In this document: piece after piece, positions 34,201 through 43,640 of the stretch
Position numbering within the stretch: position 1 is the first letter of the stretch
Layout of the letters: every line of letters starts with the position of its first letter
Source of the DNA: Ophthalmolycus amberensis
Taxonomy: Eukaryota > Chordata > Actinopteri > Perciformes > Zoarcidae
NCBI GenBank assembly: GCA_024529925.1
Contig: JAFEUB010000314.1
Span: 584,205 to 648,204, forward strand
Length of the DNA stretch: 64,000 nucleotides
Reading direction: 5' to 3'
The notes under the pieces: generated by a model
What the model was told of the DNA's origin: nothing
Seen by the model: the letters and a program-made list of their open reading frames with translations, nothing else
The model's database searches: none
Program-made: the position numbers and the translations under genes

Positions 34201-34489
34201 ATGGCTGCCAGTGCTACAAAAGAGCAAAACACGCTGCCAATGCTTCAACGTGGAAAACATGCAGACTGCAACCAGACCTTTTTTTCTCTCTCTTTGTGGC
34301 GTCCTCTCGCTGTGAATAGTTCCATTACTTGTAGTTTTAGACAGAGTGAAGCCCAGGGTGGCTCGGAAAAAAAACCCCACGTATTGTAAGAGTGGTAAAA
34401 GGGCTGAGAGAGAGAGAGATGGATTTGCACACATCTCGCTTTGGCCTTTTAAGAGGCGGAAGCTGTCTCTGGTTTGTCATTTAGTGACG
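31201..34489. other. unique sequence, few features
   Basis: About 3.3 kb without microsatellites of note apart from a short TG/GA patch at 32762-32782. No gene is recognised. 32040-32480 is A/G-rich. 33220-33560 has scattered CpGs but no promoter arrangement that I can defend. Confidence 0.5.
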
Positions 34490-34720
34490 AGCACGTGAAC
34501 GGAATAGGGTCGTGACATTAACAGAATAAAGAGGGAGACGGAGAAACGGGAGATGGAGACGGGGGAAGATGGAGAAAGATGCTGAAAGAGCGAGTGAAGG
34601 AAAGATGGAAAAGAAAGGATCAATGGGGGGAAAACAAAGAGAGGGATAGGATGGGCAAAAAGAAGGAAAAGGGACGAGTGGAGAAGAGGAGCACAAGAGG
34701 AAGAATGAGGTGATAAACAA
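34490..34720. other. polypurine stretch (+ strand)
   Basis: GGA/GAA-rich for about 230 bp. The minus-strand open frame through it is Pro/Ser/Phe/Leu-rich and not credible. Confidence 0.75.
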
Positions 34721-34806
34721 AACGGATGGTGTTGATAGGAGGATGTTGAATGGTGCTGCTGGTCATTATATTTCAACCCATGGATTCTGTCAGGGCAAGT
34801 CGGAGC

Positions 34807-34829
34807 GTGTGTGTGTGTGTGTGTGTGTT
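34807..34829. repeat. (GT)11 microsatellite
   Basis: 23-bp run. Confidence 0.95.
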
Positions 34830-34989
34830 GTGAGTGTGAGAGATTGAGCAACAGTATCATCAAGAGACACGTGTGAATTCACACACTTATATTGAAACAG
34901 GCAACACATCTGTATCTGTGACACGCACACACATTTGATGGGTCCTCGTCGCATTCACACAAGCTTTTTCCACCACATACTGTAACCCT

Positions 34990-35012
34990 CCACACACACA
35001 CACACACACACA
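34990..35012. repeat. (CA)11 microsatellite
   Basis: 23-bp run. Confidence 0.95.
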
Positions 35013-35185
35013 ATCAAATGCGAGAACACGGCGAGCGTCCCACAGCTGGGCACTGATGACAGAGAGAGAGAGAGGGCGTTGGACCTGCTGTGTGAACAGG
35101 CAGTATTTCCATACAAATCAATGGAGCGTCAGGCTAAGCTCGGGGACACATCAGGGGACAAGCCTGGTCACACACGCCATGAAGC

Positions 35186-35186
<1 letters not shown>

Positions 35187-35216
<30 letters not shown>
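35187..35216. repeat. (AC)15 microsatellite
   Basis: 30-bp run. Confidence 0.96.
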
Positions 35217-35219
<3 letters not shown>

Positions 35220-35266
35220 GTGACATGCAGGCACAGGCAAGTGCAATCAGCTGCCCTTTACACTAC

Positions 35267-35295
<29 letters not shown>
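35267..35295. repeat. (CA)14 microsatellite
   Basis: 29-bp run, 50 bp after the previous array. Confidence 0.96.
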
Positions 35296-35297
<2 letters not shown>

Positions 35298-35499
35298 AGA
35301 CACTCAGCCAGCTGGCTGGAGATAGCACTTCTAGAGGATGGTTAAGCAGGCAAGGTTACTTTCACAGTAAAATCTGCGCCACTGATTACCGTTTGAAAAC
35401 CTTTGTAAAAGAGTCCGTTCAATTACTCCACTTCACCAATTAGCTTTCTTGGAAAGAGTTCTTGGTTTGAAGACGGATGCCGCTCTTATATCTGTCCTG

Positions 35500-35720
35500 T
35501 CTGTGTGAAACAACAGCCAGTTAGCTTAGCTGGACTGTAAAGACCAAAGGTTACAAAGTCTGCTGTACCGGCCCTTCAACAGTTCACTAATGTACATGTT
35601 ATATTTTGTTTTGATCTGTACAAACACTAGTGTTACGTGCAGAACTGTTTCTATTTAACTGTGGACAGAGCCATTTATTCATGCAAAACTAACTTAACTA
35701 GCTGAAAAAAATATATTTAT
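35500..35720. mobile_element. possible decayed fish repeat (CAGTTAGCTTAGC words)
   Basis: CCAGTTAGCTTAGCTGGACT near 35517 and flanking AACTAACTTAACTAGCTG near 35687 recall a diverged, common fish repeat. The boundaries are uncertain. Confidence 0.3.
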
Positions 35721-36044
35721 ATTTTTTACTTTCGTGTCTCATTTTTACCTCTTTATTAATTTATTTTTTACAAAATGAACCAGAACACTGACCTTGAGGA
35801 TAATCTCGGGTAGATAATAAATATGAGACCAAATAGAAATCATCCACTCTAAACTCAAATGAAACGCGGTTTGAATTGCAGTCGAGCGCTTTGCTTCCTG
35901 TTGACTGGTCGAGTGGTATAAGTGTCCTCATCCAACTCTCAGCAAGAAAGGAAACAAGTGTTTATTTCTCCAAAATGTTGAACTATTAATCATGAGAAAT
36001 CTTAAATCCTCATCATCCAGTGAAGGCTCAGACAAAAGTGTGCA

Positions 36045-36150
36045 GACTGTCCGCCAGGCCTTATTGCCAAGCTTCAGTACCCGATGCCGTTGTGGCTGAA
36101 TGGGAGCGAATGGTTGACATGTCCAACCGTCCCATTGGCAAGTAATGTTT
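36045..36150 (+). pseudogene. possible Tc1/mariner transposase 3'-end fragment
   Basis: One + frame reads Pro-Asp-Ala-Val-Val-Ala-Glu-Trp-Glu-Arg before a stop near 36145. This resembles the C-terminal part of fish Tc1-like transposases (the Ala-Glu-Trp-Glu region). Only about 30 codons are visible and no terminal inverted repeats are found. It is a relic at best. Confidence 0.25.
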
Positions 36151-36769
36151 GTTTGTCCATATACTTCTCTCAGCCTCCAGAAACTCTGTACTATACACTA
36201 AACTCCTCTTTTGTGTGCTTTGCCTCATAAGACCTGCCATGAAAGCGTGTCGGTGCATGCAATAAATATACTTAATGTTTCAAGTATTGCTGTATCTTCT
36301 GCCTCATCTCTCCGTCTGATACTCACTTGGGTTGAATAAGCACATCAGCTTCTGCAGAGGACCAATTCAGGCCTTTGATGAGAAATGAGATATGGTTCAC
36401 AGTTTAATTAGTTTCCACATGTGTGGATATGTCTTCCTCTTTTACTTCTTCTTCTTCTTAACCCACATCATCTTTGCTTGCAGTAGAGGTTAGTGTCACA
36501 TAAAATGCTGGGCGCACAAACTGGATATTTTATCTTTTTGGCCTGAAGACTGTCAAACGTTTAATGAATTTCAGCCCAAATACAGTCTGATGGAAATGCC
36601 AAAAAATACTCATCAGTCTTTTTAAGAAATACAACCCATAATGCTCAAACCCTACTGCACACCAATTTTATCTGCCAGCATCTTCCTTTGTGATGGGGAA
36701 CAGGAATTAAATATCACATTAGAGAAAGCATATCAAAAGGATAAGAGCATCCCTACACGCCTGGCAAAA
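36151..36769. other. unique sequence
   Basis: No gene or recognisable repeat, apart from a CTTCTTCTTCTT run near 36447. Confidence 0.6.
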
Positions 36770-37180
36770 TTGTCCAGTGATGAGGAGAGAAGAGGACAAA
36801 GGGAGCAGAGAGGATGGAAAAAGGTTAACATTGGAAAAATGATGAAGAAGGGGAGGGAGGGAGGGAGGGAGGGGGGGGGGGGCAGAAGGAGAAAAGACGG
36901 AGGTTGAATTACCCCTGAGTGCCAGGATGAACAAAGACGAGGAGGAGAGCGCCCGAGCGAGGGCCATTCATGGTCTGCTGTTTGGTGAAATAAAACACAA
37001 GGGTGGAGATGAAGAATTAGGAGGGGTGATCAAACAAGCGGGCGGAGAGGGAAATGAGAAAGAAAGCAGAGACGAGTCGTTATTACACTGGGCAGGCTGG
37101 ACAGCCAGAGACGAGATGGATAAAGGGAAGAAAAAATAGAGTTGAGGACACAGAGAGAGAGAGAGAGACATAGGAAATGA
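36770..37180. other. polypurine stretch (+ strand)
   Basis: GA/GGGA-rich, with tandem GGGA then G12 (36851-36882) and GAGAGA near 37150-37168. It leads into the CpG-rich block. Confidence 0.75.
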
Positions 37181-37219
37181 AAACAAACAAGCCGTCATCC
37201 ATCCCAGCCCTCCATTGTT

Positions 37220-37490
37220 GCTCAGTTCCACTAAAAGGTCGCCGCTCTTTTCTTCCGCCAATGTCGACAGAAGTGAGGGAAGGACAACAACGGAGCGGAG
37301 AACGGAGGGAGAAAAAACGGTGAAGATTTATTTATTGAGGGGAGGGAGGGGGTGGCGGCGGCGGCGGCGCTTCAGAATTCTTGATCATCGCCACGGCGAC
37401 CAGTCACCTGGCAACCGGGTACACAATGGCTGCGGTAGCCTTGGCGACAGCGTGGTCGCCGCCGGACGCGCGGGCGGGGAGGGAGGGAGG
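37220..37490 (+). promoter_or_regulatory. small CpG island with CCAAT and X-box, candidate promoter
   Basis: CpG-dense sequence of about 270 bp (roughly 30 CpGs). It holds CCAAT at 37258-37262, a GGC repeat near 37353-37370 and GTCACCTGGCAAC at 37403-37415. That last site fits the RFX X-box GTNRCC-(1-3)-RGYAAC exactly. A good-context ATG follows at 37426. The layout fits a 5' UTR and start codon on the + strand. Purine simple sequence on both sides makes CpG counting less decisive. Confidence 0.35.
37403..37415. promoter_or_regulatory. RFX X-box
   Basis: GTCACC, one-base spacer, GGCAAC. Both half-sites match the X-box consensus. Confidence 0.4.
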
Positions 37491-37938
37491 GAGGGAGGAG
37501 GAGGAGGAGGAGGAGGAGGAGGAGGAGGAGGAGGAGGAGGAGGAGGAGGAGGAGGAGGAGGAGGAGGAGGAGGAGGAGGAGGAGGAGGAGGAGGAGGAGG
37601 AGGAGGAGGAGGAGGAGGAGGAGGAGGAGGAGGAGGAGGAGGAGGAGGAGGAGGAGGAGGAGGAGGAGGAGGAGGAGGAGGAGGAGGAGGAGGAGGAGGA
37701 GGAGGAGGAGGAGGAGGAGGAGGAGGAGGAGGAGGAGGAGGAGGAGGAGGAGGAGGAGGAGGAGGAGGAGGAGGAGGAGGAGGAGGAGGAGGAGGAGGAG
37801 GAGGAGGAGGAGGAGGAGGAGGAGGAGGAGGAGGAGGAGGAGGAGGAATCACCACCACCACACCTCAACAAGTGCAGAGGATCGGCCACCATATGTGACC
37901 CTGCACGAAGTGTGTGTGTCAGCTCGCTTGTTTCCTAG
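37426..37938 (+). CDS. hypothetical ORF: Ala-rich N-terminus plus poly-Glu
   Basis: ATG at 37426 has A at -3 and G at +4. It opens an Ala/Pro-rich 18-residue leader, a short Gly/Arg/Glu link, about 118 consecutive Glu from the GGA array, then about 29 unique residues to a TAG at 37936-37938. It lies just downstream of the CpG/CCAAT/X-box block. The leader looks like an N-terminus but I recognise no family. The frame through the array is open by necessity, so only the about 23 codons before it carry weight. It could be a first exon with an expanded Glu tract or pure coincidence. Confidence 0.15.
   Translation: MAAVALATAWSPPDARAGREGGREEEEEEEEEEEEEEEEEEEEEEEEEEEEEEEEEEEEEEEEEEEEEEEEEEEEEEEEEEEEEEEEEEEEEEEEEEEEEEEEEEEEEEEEEEEEEEEEEEEEEEEEEEEEEEEEEEEEEESPPPHLNKCRGSATICDPARSVCVSSLVS
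37494..37847 (+). repeat. (GGA)118 trinucleotide array
   Basis: 354 bp of uninterrupted GGA, preceded by tandem GGGA (37476-37493). It has the same unit, strand and near-identical length as the 348-bp array at 7,264, 30 kb away. Reads as poly-Glu/Gly/Arg on + and poly-Pro/Ser/Leu on -. Confidence 0.98.
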
Positions 37939-38242
37939 CTTGCATTTTCCTTTTTCATGTTAAATGCGCGGCGTCTGCTTCAGCAAAACTGATTCAAGTA
38001 GTGCTGCTGGAAGACAGCCACGTAAAACTTGATGAGTCACATGTCTGCCCATAAAAACACTGACTAATCAGGCCCCACTTTATTTTTTTTATACCTGGCA
38101 GAACTTTGCGGTGATTCACATGTACGTCGGATGAAAGCGTTTAATGCAAATTCATTTGAAACACCCACACGTGTGGACTGACGCAAAACCAATGCAAACC
38201 AGGATGAGTGAACATGCAGGACAAGAACCAAACGGCATACCG
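37848..38242. other. unique sequence
   Basis: ACC repeats at 37849-37861 directly after the array, then unique sequence with no gene recognised. Confidence 0.6.
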
Positions 38243-38266
38243 ACACACACACACACACACACACAC
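38243..38266. repeat. (AC)12 microsatellite
   Basis: 24-bp run. Confidence 0.95.
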
Positions 38267-38433
38267 TCTAAATTGATTAAAAACATAGTGGAACAATACA
38301 TCACCAGCACTCGCATACTCTAAATTTGTCACTTTTTAATTTGACATTCTGCATGGACATGATTTAATAGTTAACATTTCAGATAAGACTTATTGCGGCC
38401 TTGAGGCCCAACATTGCCAAAATTTAGTTATTT

Positions 38434-38454
38434 TGTGTGTGTGTGTGTGTGTGT
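38434..38454. repeat. (TG)10 microsatellite
   Basis: 21-bp run. Confidence 0.95.
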
Positions 38455-38649
38455 GCATTTGGGAGGGCGACTGACTGAGAGAGTTTGTGCTTGCATCAGT
38501 GTGTGTACTGTAGTACAGCCTATAAGCCCATTAGCCCCAGGTTAAGTGATTTACAGCTTCAGCTTTAAGCCCCTCCTGCAATCTCATCCCCAATACCCCA
38601 ATACCCCTGTCTATCTGCTCGCTCTATCTGCCTACTTTATCTGGAGATT

Positions 38650-38671
38650 ACACACACACACACACACACAC
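38650..38671. repeat. (AC)11 microsatellite
   Basis: 22-bp run. Confidence 0.95.
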
Positions 38672-38965
38672 CTGTCAGTCTGCTCATGTAGACACACTGC
38701 CAGACACAACTCGGAACTGATACGAGCTCGTCGTGTACAGAAAACGAATGTGAGACAAGAAATCTACGAATCACGCACATAAGCGCGCACGCGCAGCATT
38801 GGCATGCACCTCCTCATTAGAAGGTGTTGGGCTCCTGGAGCCGAACACAAAGGAGGTGTTTCATGTGCTCTGTATGTTTGTTCTCATTGTGGATTCTCTT
38901 TGATGACGGGCGTCCTCATCGATGCATCTAATAGCTCTATGCACTCTGTCTCTCTGTAATGGCGA

Positions 38966-38987
38966 GTGTGTGTGTGTGTGTGTGTGT
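38966..38987. repeat. (GT)11 microsatellite
   Basis: 22-bp run. Confidence 0.95.
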
Positions 38988-39424
38988 TAATCAAAGTATG
39001 AATGTGTGTTCGAGAGAGAAAGGGAAATATGTACAAGAGAGGAAAAAGTGTGTGTGCGCGATCAACCTAATAAACTTCCCGGCTGCTGTCTCACACAGTC
39101 ACTTTTACGGGAGCGCCGAGCAGCTTCCAACCTCAGAGACAAAAGGAAATGTAGAAAGCAGCTCTAAGGACAGATAAAAGCAGGAGAGGGAAGTGCTAAA
39201 TGATTGCTAGAGCTCTTGCATCACCCCTCCAAACCTGCCTCCCTCACCACCTCCTCCTCCTCTCCTTCTCCCCCATCCTCTCCCCTGTCAGTCGGCCCCT
39301 GTTTTTTTTAATTTTTATAATTCTCTATTTCAAAGGGACAACGAGAGGAAAAAAGGAGAAACCAACAGCGGAAAAGCAGCAACTGCACTTACAAACACGC
39401 AGACATTATAATGGGGCGGCTGCG

Positions 39425-39510
39425 GCGTTGCCACGACAACACACAGGGAGGTGGGGGGTGGGGGGGGTCTGTGGTGGGGGGGGGGGGGGGGGGGGTCTGT
39501 GGTGACACCG
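39425..39510. repeat. G-rich tract with G20 and duplicated GGGTCTGTGGTG
   Basis: Runs of G6-G8, then G20 (39476-39495). The word GGGTCTGTGGTG occurs on both sides of the G20 run, as if by slippage duplication. GTTGCCACGACAAC just before (about 39427-39440) is an imperfect X-box-like palindrome. Confidence 0.85.
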
Positions 39511-39519
39511 AGGCAGAGA

Positions 39520-41011
39520 TGGGAGAAAGGAGGAGGTGGAGTGGAGTAGGTGGGAATAAGGAAAGAGAGCGATGGAGGTTGTTATCTTTATATATTTACC
39601 TGGAGCTCTCGTGGCTGTTTGGCAGAAATGTCTTTTCGTCTCGCCGCTGATCCAGCGTGTCAGTCAGCAAGTCGATGTGTTTATCATGCTGCACGGTGAC
39701 GGCACGGAGAGCACAGGCTCCCTGGTTAGGAGGAAAGCTCACATCTGCTTTCTTGCTTTTACTTGCAGTCGTATCTTTAAATAGCATGAATAATTGTCAT
39801 CATATAAATGATTTTGTCGCAGCTACCTGTTGGAGCTGAGATCTTTCTGCATCTGTTTTGTGAAATCTTGGCCTAAATCACTCCCAGATATCAGCTTGCG
39901 TTACATTATTTGAAGTTTACTTGGTTACATTAGATTTATTCGATAGATTTAGTCAAACATGTGACACATAAAAAGAGAGCAAAACGAGGATAAACAGTTC
40001 AATTATACAGCAAATAATAAATAAGACATGTTTGATAAGGAGTTGGCTGAAGAAGGCAGAACAACACTTTTACCTTAGATTAGAATAGAACAATGAACTT
40101 AATGTTGTTCACATATTGACATAAATAATCATCTTAGTGTCTAAAACTAGAAAAAAAACCCATCAACAACAAGCATCACTGTCCCGAGAGACACAAGGCA
40201 TCTTCCCCATGACTCAACCTTTTTTTAATTTTTTTACGTGTACTTGAATTGCTTTATACTTGTAATATGCTTAATTTCTTTACCTTAACGATGAAATTAA
40301 TTTGAATTCCCACAAATTGGCATACACCTGCTCTGCCTAGTGGTACAAACTCAATGTTTTCTGTCCTTTTTATGTCGCAAGGTGAAATGTCGTGTGGACG
40401 CCAGGAAGGGTGGAGTTTGGGTATCCTGAAAGACACGACGGTGACTGTGTTCCGCTTGGTGATACGGTCGGTAATTCCAACAGGTGTTCCAATACGTCTG
40501 TCTGCTGTATGTCGTGTCTGTACGATGGGCCACGATGAGCTGTCACGTCTCGCTCAATACTCACACACAACATTTCCCATGACGGTGGATCCCCTCTGGA
40601 TATTTTGGCTGAAGGTGAAAGTAAAGAGCGCGCGGCACGCGTTGCAACTTGTTGCTATTCCACTCTCCAGCTGTGGCGCTGTAGCTGCTGCTGCTGATGT
40701 CAATCAGTAGTGTAATGTGGAGTCTGCTGTAGGTGGAGCGGGTGAGTCAATGGCGTCTCATTTTGCCTCTTGGTGCGCACCATCAGACGGCCAAGTCGAG
40801 AGCGGGAAAGAATCCAGCAAGACAGAGGAAGAATGTGCTGCATGTCTGCTCGTGTGTGTTTGGTTTCAAGATGTTATCACAGACTACAGTCTAAGTTACT
40901 CAGTACTCTTTATTATGTTTCCTCAGACAACTTAATTGCAATGCTGGTATTGGTGATGTGGTGGTGGGACAAATAATGTGTATTAGTGCATTCCAGGACA
41001 GAGCTGCACCA
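39520..41011. other. unique sequence
   Basis: No gene is recognised. A 118-codon + frame at 40354-40710 has ordinary composition but no domain or splice context. 40620-40690 is CpG-containing (GCGCGCGGCACGCG). Confidence 0.5.
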
Positions 41012-41031
41012 ACACACACACACACACACAC
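41012..41031. repeat. (AC)10 microsatellite
   Basis: 20-bp run. Confidence 0.94.
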
Positions 41032-42779
41032 CCTCTACACACAACAAACAGCACTTTCTGTCTGAGAATAACTCATAATAATACGTTGATGTGTAAGATT
41101 ACTATTGCTTATTTCATGGGCTATTTGGGATTTTTGGGGTATTGCATAACAAAAAACCCCCCAAAAAATGAATGCTGAGTTGGACAAACGGTTGAGGCTT
41201 CAAAGCATTCAGATCAGCATTCTCAGCAGTGAACTATGCATTACACGAGTACGACGTTCTCACCTTGTCTCATTATGATTCATTTTAATATTGAACTATA
41301 CTTGTATGTTTCATCCTTGAAAGCATATTCTGCAGGTAAAAAGCCAGTGAAGTGAGCCGTGGGTTAGCCTCCGCTGTGCCATAGGTCACAGAAGCTGACA
41401 CAAATCACAGCCTTGATTCAAGTCTGCACTTTAGCAATCCCAGCAGCTAATTCACCAAAAGAGCCACTGACACATGAAATGCAGGCGAACTGCAGCTTCA
41501 GCTTGTAGCTGCACAAAGCCGATCCTCTGACATAGAAGTCACGGCAGCTCGCTGCTGTATTAAAAGACAAACGCAATGTCTGAATGTCAAGTCGAGGCTG
41601 TCGGACGGTCGGAGGAGTCAATGATGGCGCCACTGGAGTCAATGAGGGAGGAACAGGGGAAGGGGGGGGGGGAAGAGAATCAAAAGGAGATGAATATAGA
41701 GTGCAGAAAGGCATAAACATGGAGCATGCACTCCACGCGGGATTGGAGAAATGATTCGGGATGGGGAGTGAGACGGAGTGGAGTGCAGGAGGAGGCAGAT
41801 GGAGCTGGTTAAATCCTTGTCCTGAGTATTGTACCAATTGTGGCAGAGAGGCAGACACAATAGCTGAGCGGTCTCCTGTCGCTTCCATAAACAAGATAAA
41901 TTGATGGGCCTCCCCCGCCCACTAACATCCACAGTTTGTTTTTATTGCCTTCCAAGAGAACGGAATGGAGACCTACTCTGCTAAGACAAAAAGAAACCCT
42001 CGGCTAAATATTCCGTTTCCACTCTCGAAGGCTTTCTCAATAGCATCATGGATGAGTGGCAGCATTTGATGCCGCTGTCTCGTGTGAGTAGCTTTGACTT
42101 GTATTCGGAAGAAGTCTGCCGTCTGGCTCCCATGTTGCTGAGAACAAACTAAAAGGGATGTAATTCAATCAGTTGGGTTTAAAAAGCCACCTCTTTACAA
42201 TATGATTTGATTGTTTTAAGATAGACGAAACATGATGGAGCGTAACCAGTATTGATTCTGACCACATTTCCTCATCTCTGACAATCCCAGGGAAATCTCT
42301 CTCTGACGGCTATTGTATTATGATAGACAGTTGTGTTTTACACGGACGCATCGAGCTTGGAAAGAACACAAAGCAGAAATATTCAAGCTGGGATTTGTCA
42401 GCCAGATAGTAAGCTGATATATTACAGCATCCCGGTACTCACAGGATGGATTGAATAAGAAACGGCACGGAAAAAAATACATTAATAACAAAACCAGGGC
42501 GTTGTTGAACTTAAGACACTCATTTCAACATATGTGGATTTAATCCGAGTAAAACTCTGAGTTGCACTCTGGGGGGGAAAAAAAGCGAAACAATCTCATC
42601 CAAACATTAGACGACCTTTAGAGACTGACACTTTTTCCGGCGAGAGATAAAAAAAGAAAACAAAAAAAACCTGTTTATTAAAGTTGCCCTCTGTCTCCTG
42701 TGGTATTCGTTCTGTGCTCGTCTCCGTGTTGATGCAGTGTTGTTAGCGGTGATCTATGCTGCCTTGAGCGGAGTCTGGG
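41032..42779. other. unique sequence, possible conserved block
   Basis: No gene. 41580-41800 is purine-rich. 42230-42480 is repeat-free AT/GC-balanced sequence of conserved-element type. Confidence 0.4.
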
Positions 42780-42990
42780 ATTTAGTATGAGCTCTGACAC
42801 GGGCCGCGGAGGGGAGGGAGGGGTCATGTTTAATGGGCTCTCTGACCGCCATCCATCTTCCCACCCAATCAATGACGCCATTCAGGCGGGTTTTACCCAA
42901 TCAAAGCGGCCCGCACGCGTCACCTCGGGATGTGAATGGTGCAGAAAGGCTGGTTTGAATAGACGAACCTACGGAGACCATATTATCTCC
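42780..42990 (+). promoter_or_regulatory. candidate promoter: paired CCAAT boxes and TTTGAA element
   Basis: CCAAT at 42865-42869 and 42897-42901 are 32 bp apart in identical CCCAATCAA context. GGCGGGTTTT lies between them (E2F-like, near 42887). TTTGAA lies at 42954-42959, about 53 bp after the second CCAAT. Tandem CCAAT boxes at 31-33 bp spacing plus a downstream CHR (TTTGAA) are the known layout of G2/M cell-cycle promoters bound by NF-Y and the DREAM/MMB complexes. CpG density is raised from 42790 to 43060. Splice-donor-like CAAG/GTGAGC lies at 43307-43316. No coding exon is recognised, so this is a hypothesis. Confidence 0.3.
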
Positions 42991-43324
42991 ACTCGCATGC
43001 CCGTGCAGCAGCAGTTCATATTTGTCGTTGATATTGCGTCATCGCTGACTTCATCCGTCTGGTGAATGATGACTTCTTGTCTTTCTTTCTTCCTTAAACC
43101 GTGTGCTGCTGCATTCATCTGAAGACACTCACACTTCAGACTCTGTGTGCAGAGTGTCACAGAGATGTCTCTATAGGTCCGACCGAATGAGATCATCACA
43201 TTTATACAGACGTGAGACCAATAAAACTGCCATCACTTGCACTTAAAGAGGTGCACGTCTGAAAGGGACTGAATTAAATGCGTCTCAATTATAGACTCTG
43301 GTAAGGCAAGGTGAGCGGCAGCAA
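42991..43324. other. unique sequence
   Basis: No gene. It contains two overlapping donor-like sites (GTAAGG at 43301 and GTGAGC at 43311). Confidence 0.5.
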
Positions 43325-43640
43325 TGATTAGTGGCTTAACTGATTAGTCAATGGACAAAAAAATGAACCTGTAATTATTTTCTTTTCAAATAGTTGCTTG
43401 AGTCTTTTTTTTAAGGCAGAATTGTTCCATCTTTTCGAATATGAGGATTTTCTGCTTTTCTTTGTCATACACGAGTAAAGTGAATATATGTGGACTTCTG
43501 CTCAGACAAATGAGCATTCAAAGACATCACCTTGGGCTCTGGGTAATTATAACGGTCATTTTCACTTTTTTTCAGTTAATTGAGAAAAGAATCTTCCGAT
43601 TAATCGATAACAAAAGTAAACATTCGTTGCAGCCCTGCTC
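43325..43640 (-). mobile_element. decayed fish repeat, CTGCAACTAAC family (copy 2, opposite orientation)
   Basis: Read on + it runs AACTGATTAGTCAATGGAC (near 43337), a TTTTCTGCTTTTCTTTGTC word (near 43448), GACATCACCTTGGGCTCTGG (near 43522), CGATTAATCG-type words (near 43597), and ends CATTCGTTGCAGCCCTG. This is the reverse complement order of copy 1 at 27.5 kb. It looks near full length at about 316 bp. It is non-coding. Confidence 0.75.

Noticed and set aside
40354..40710. 118-codon + strand frame of ordinary composition
   Set aside because: No recognisable domain. The start context and neighbouring splice signals are unconvincing.
41418..41894. 158-codon minus-strand frame
   Set aside because: Pro/Ser-rich through a purine-rich + strand tract. 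No domain.
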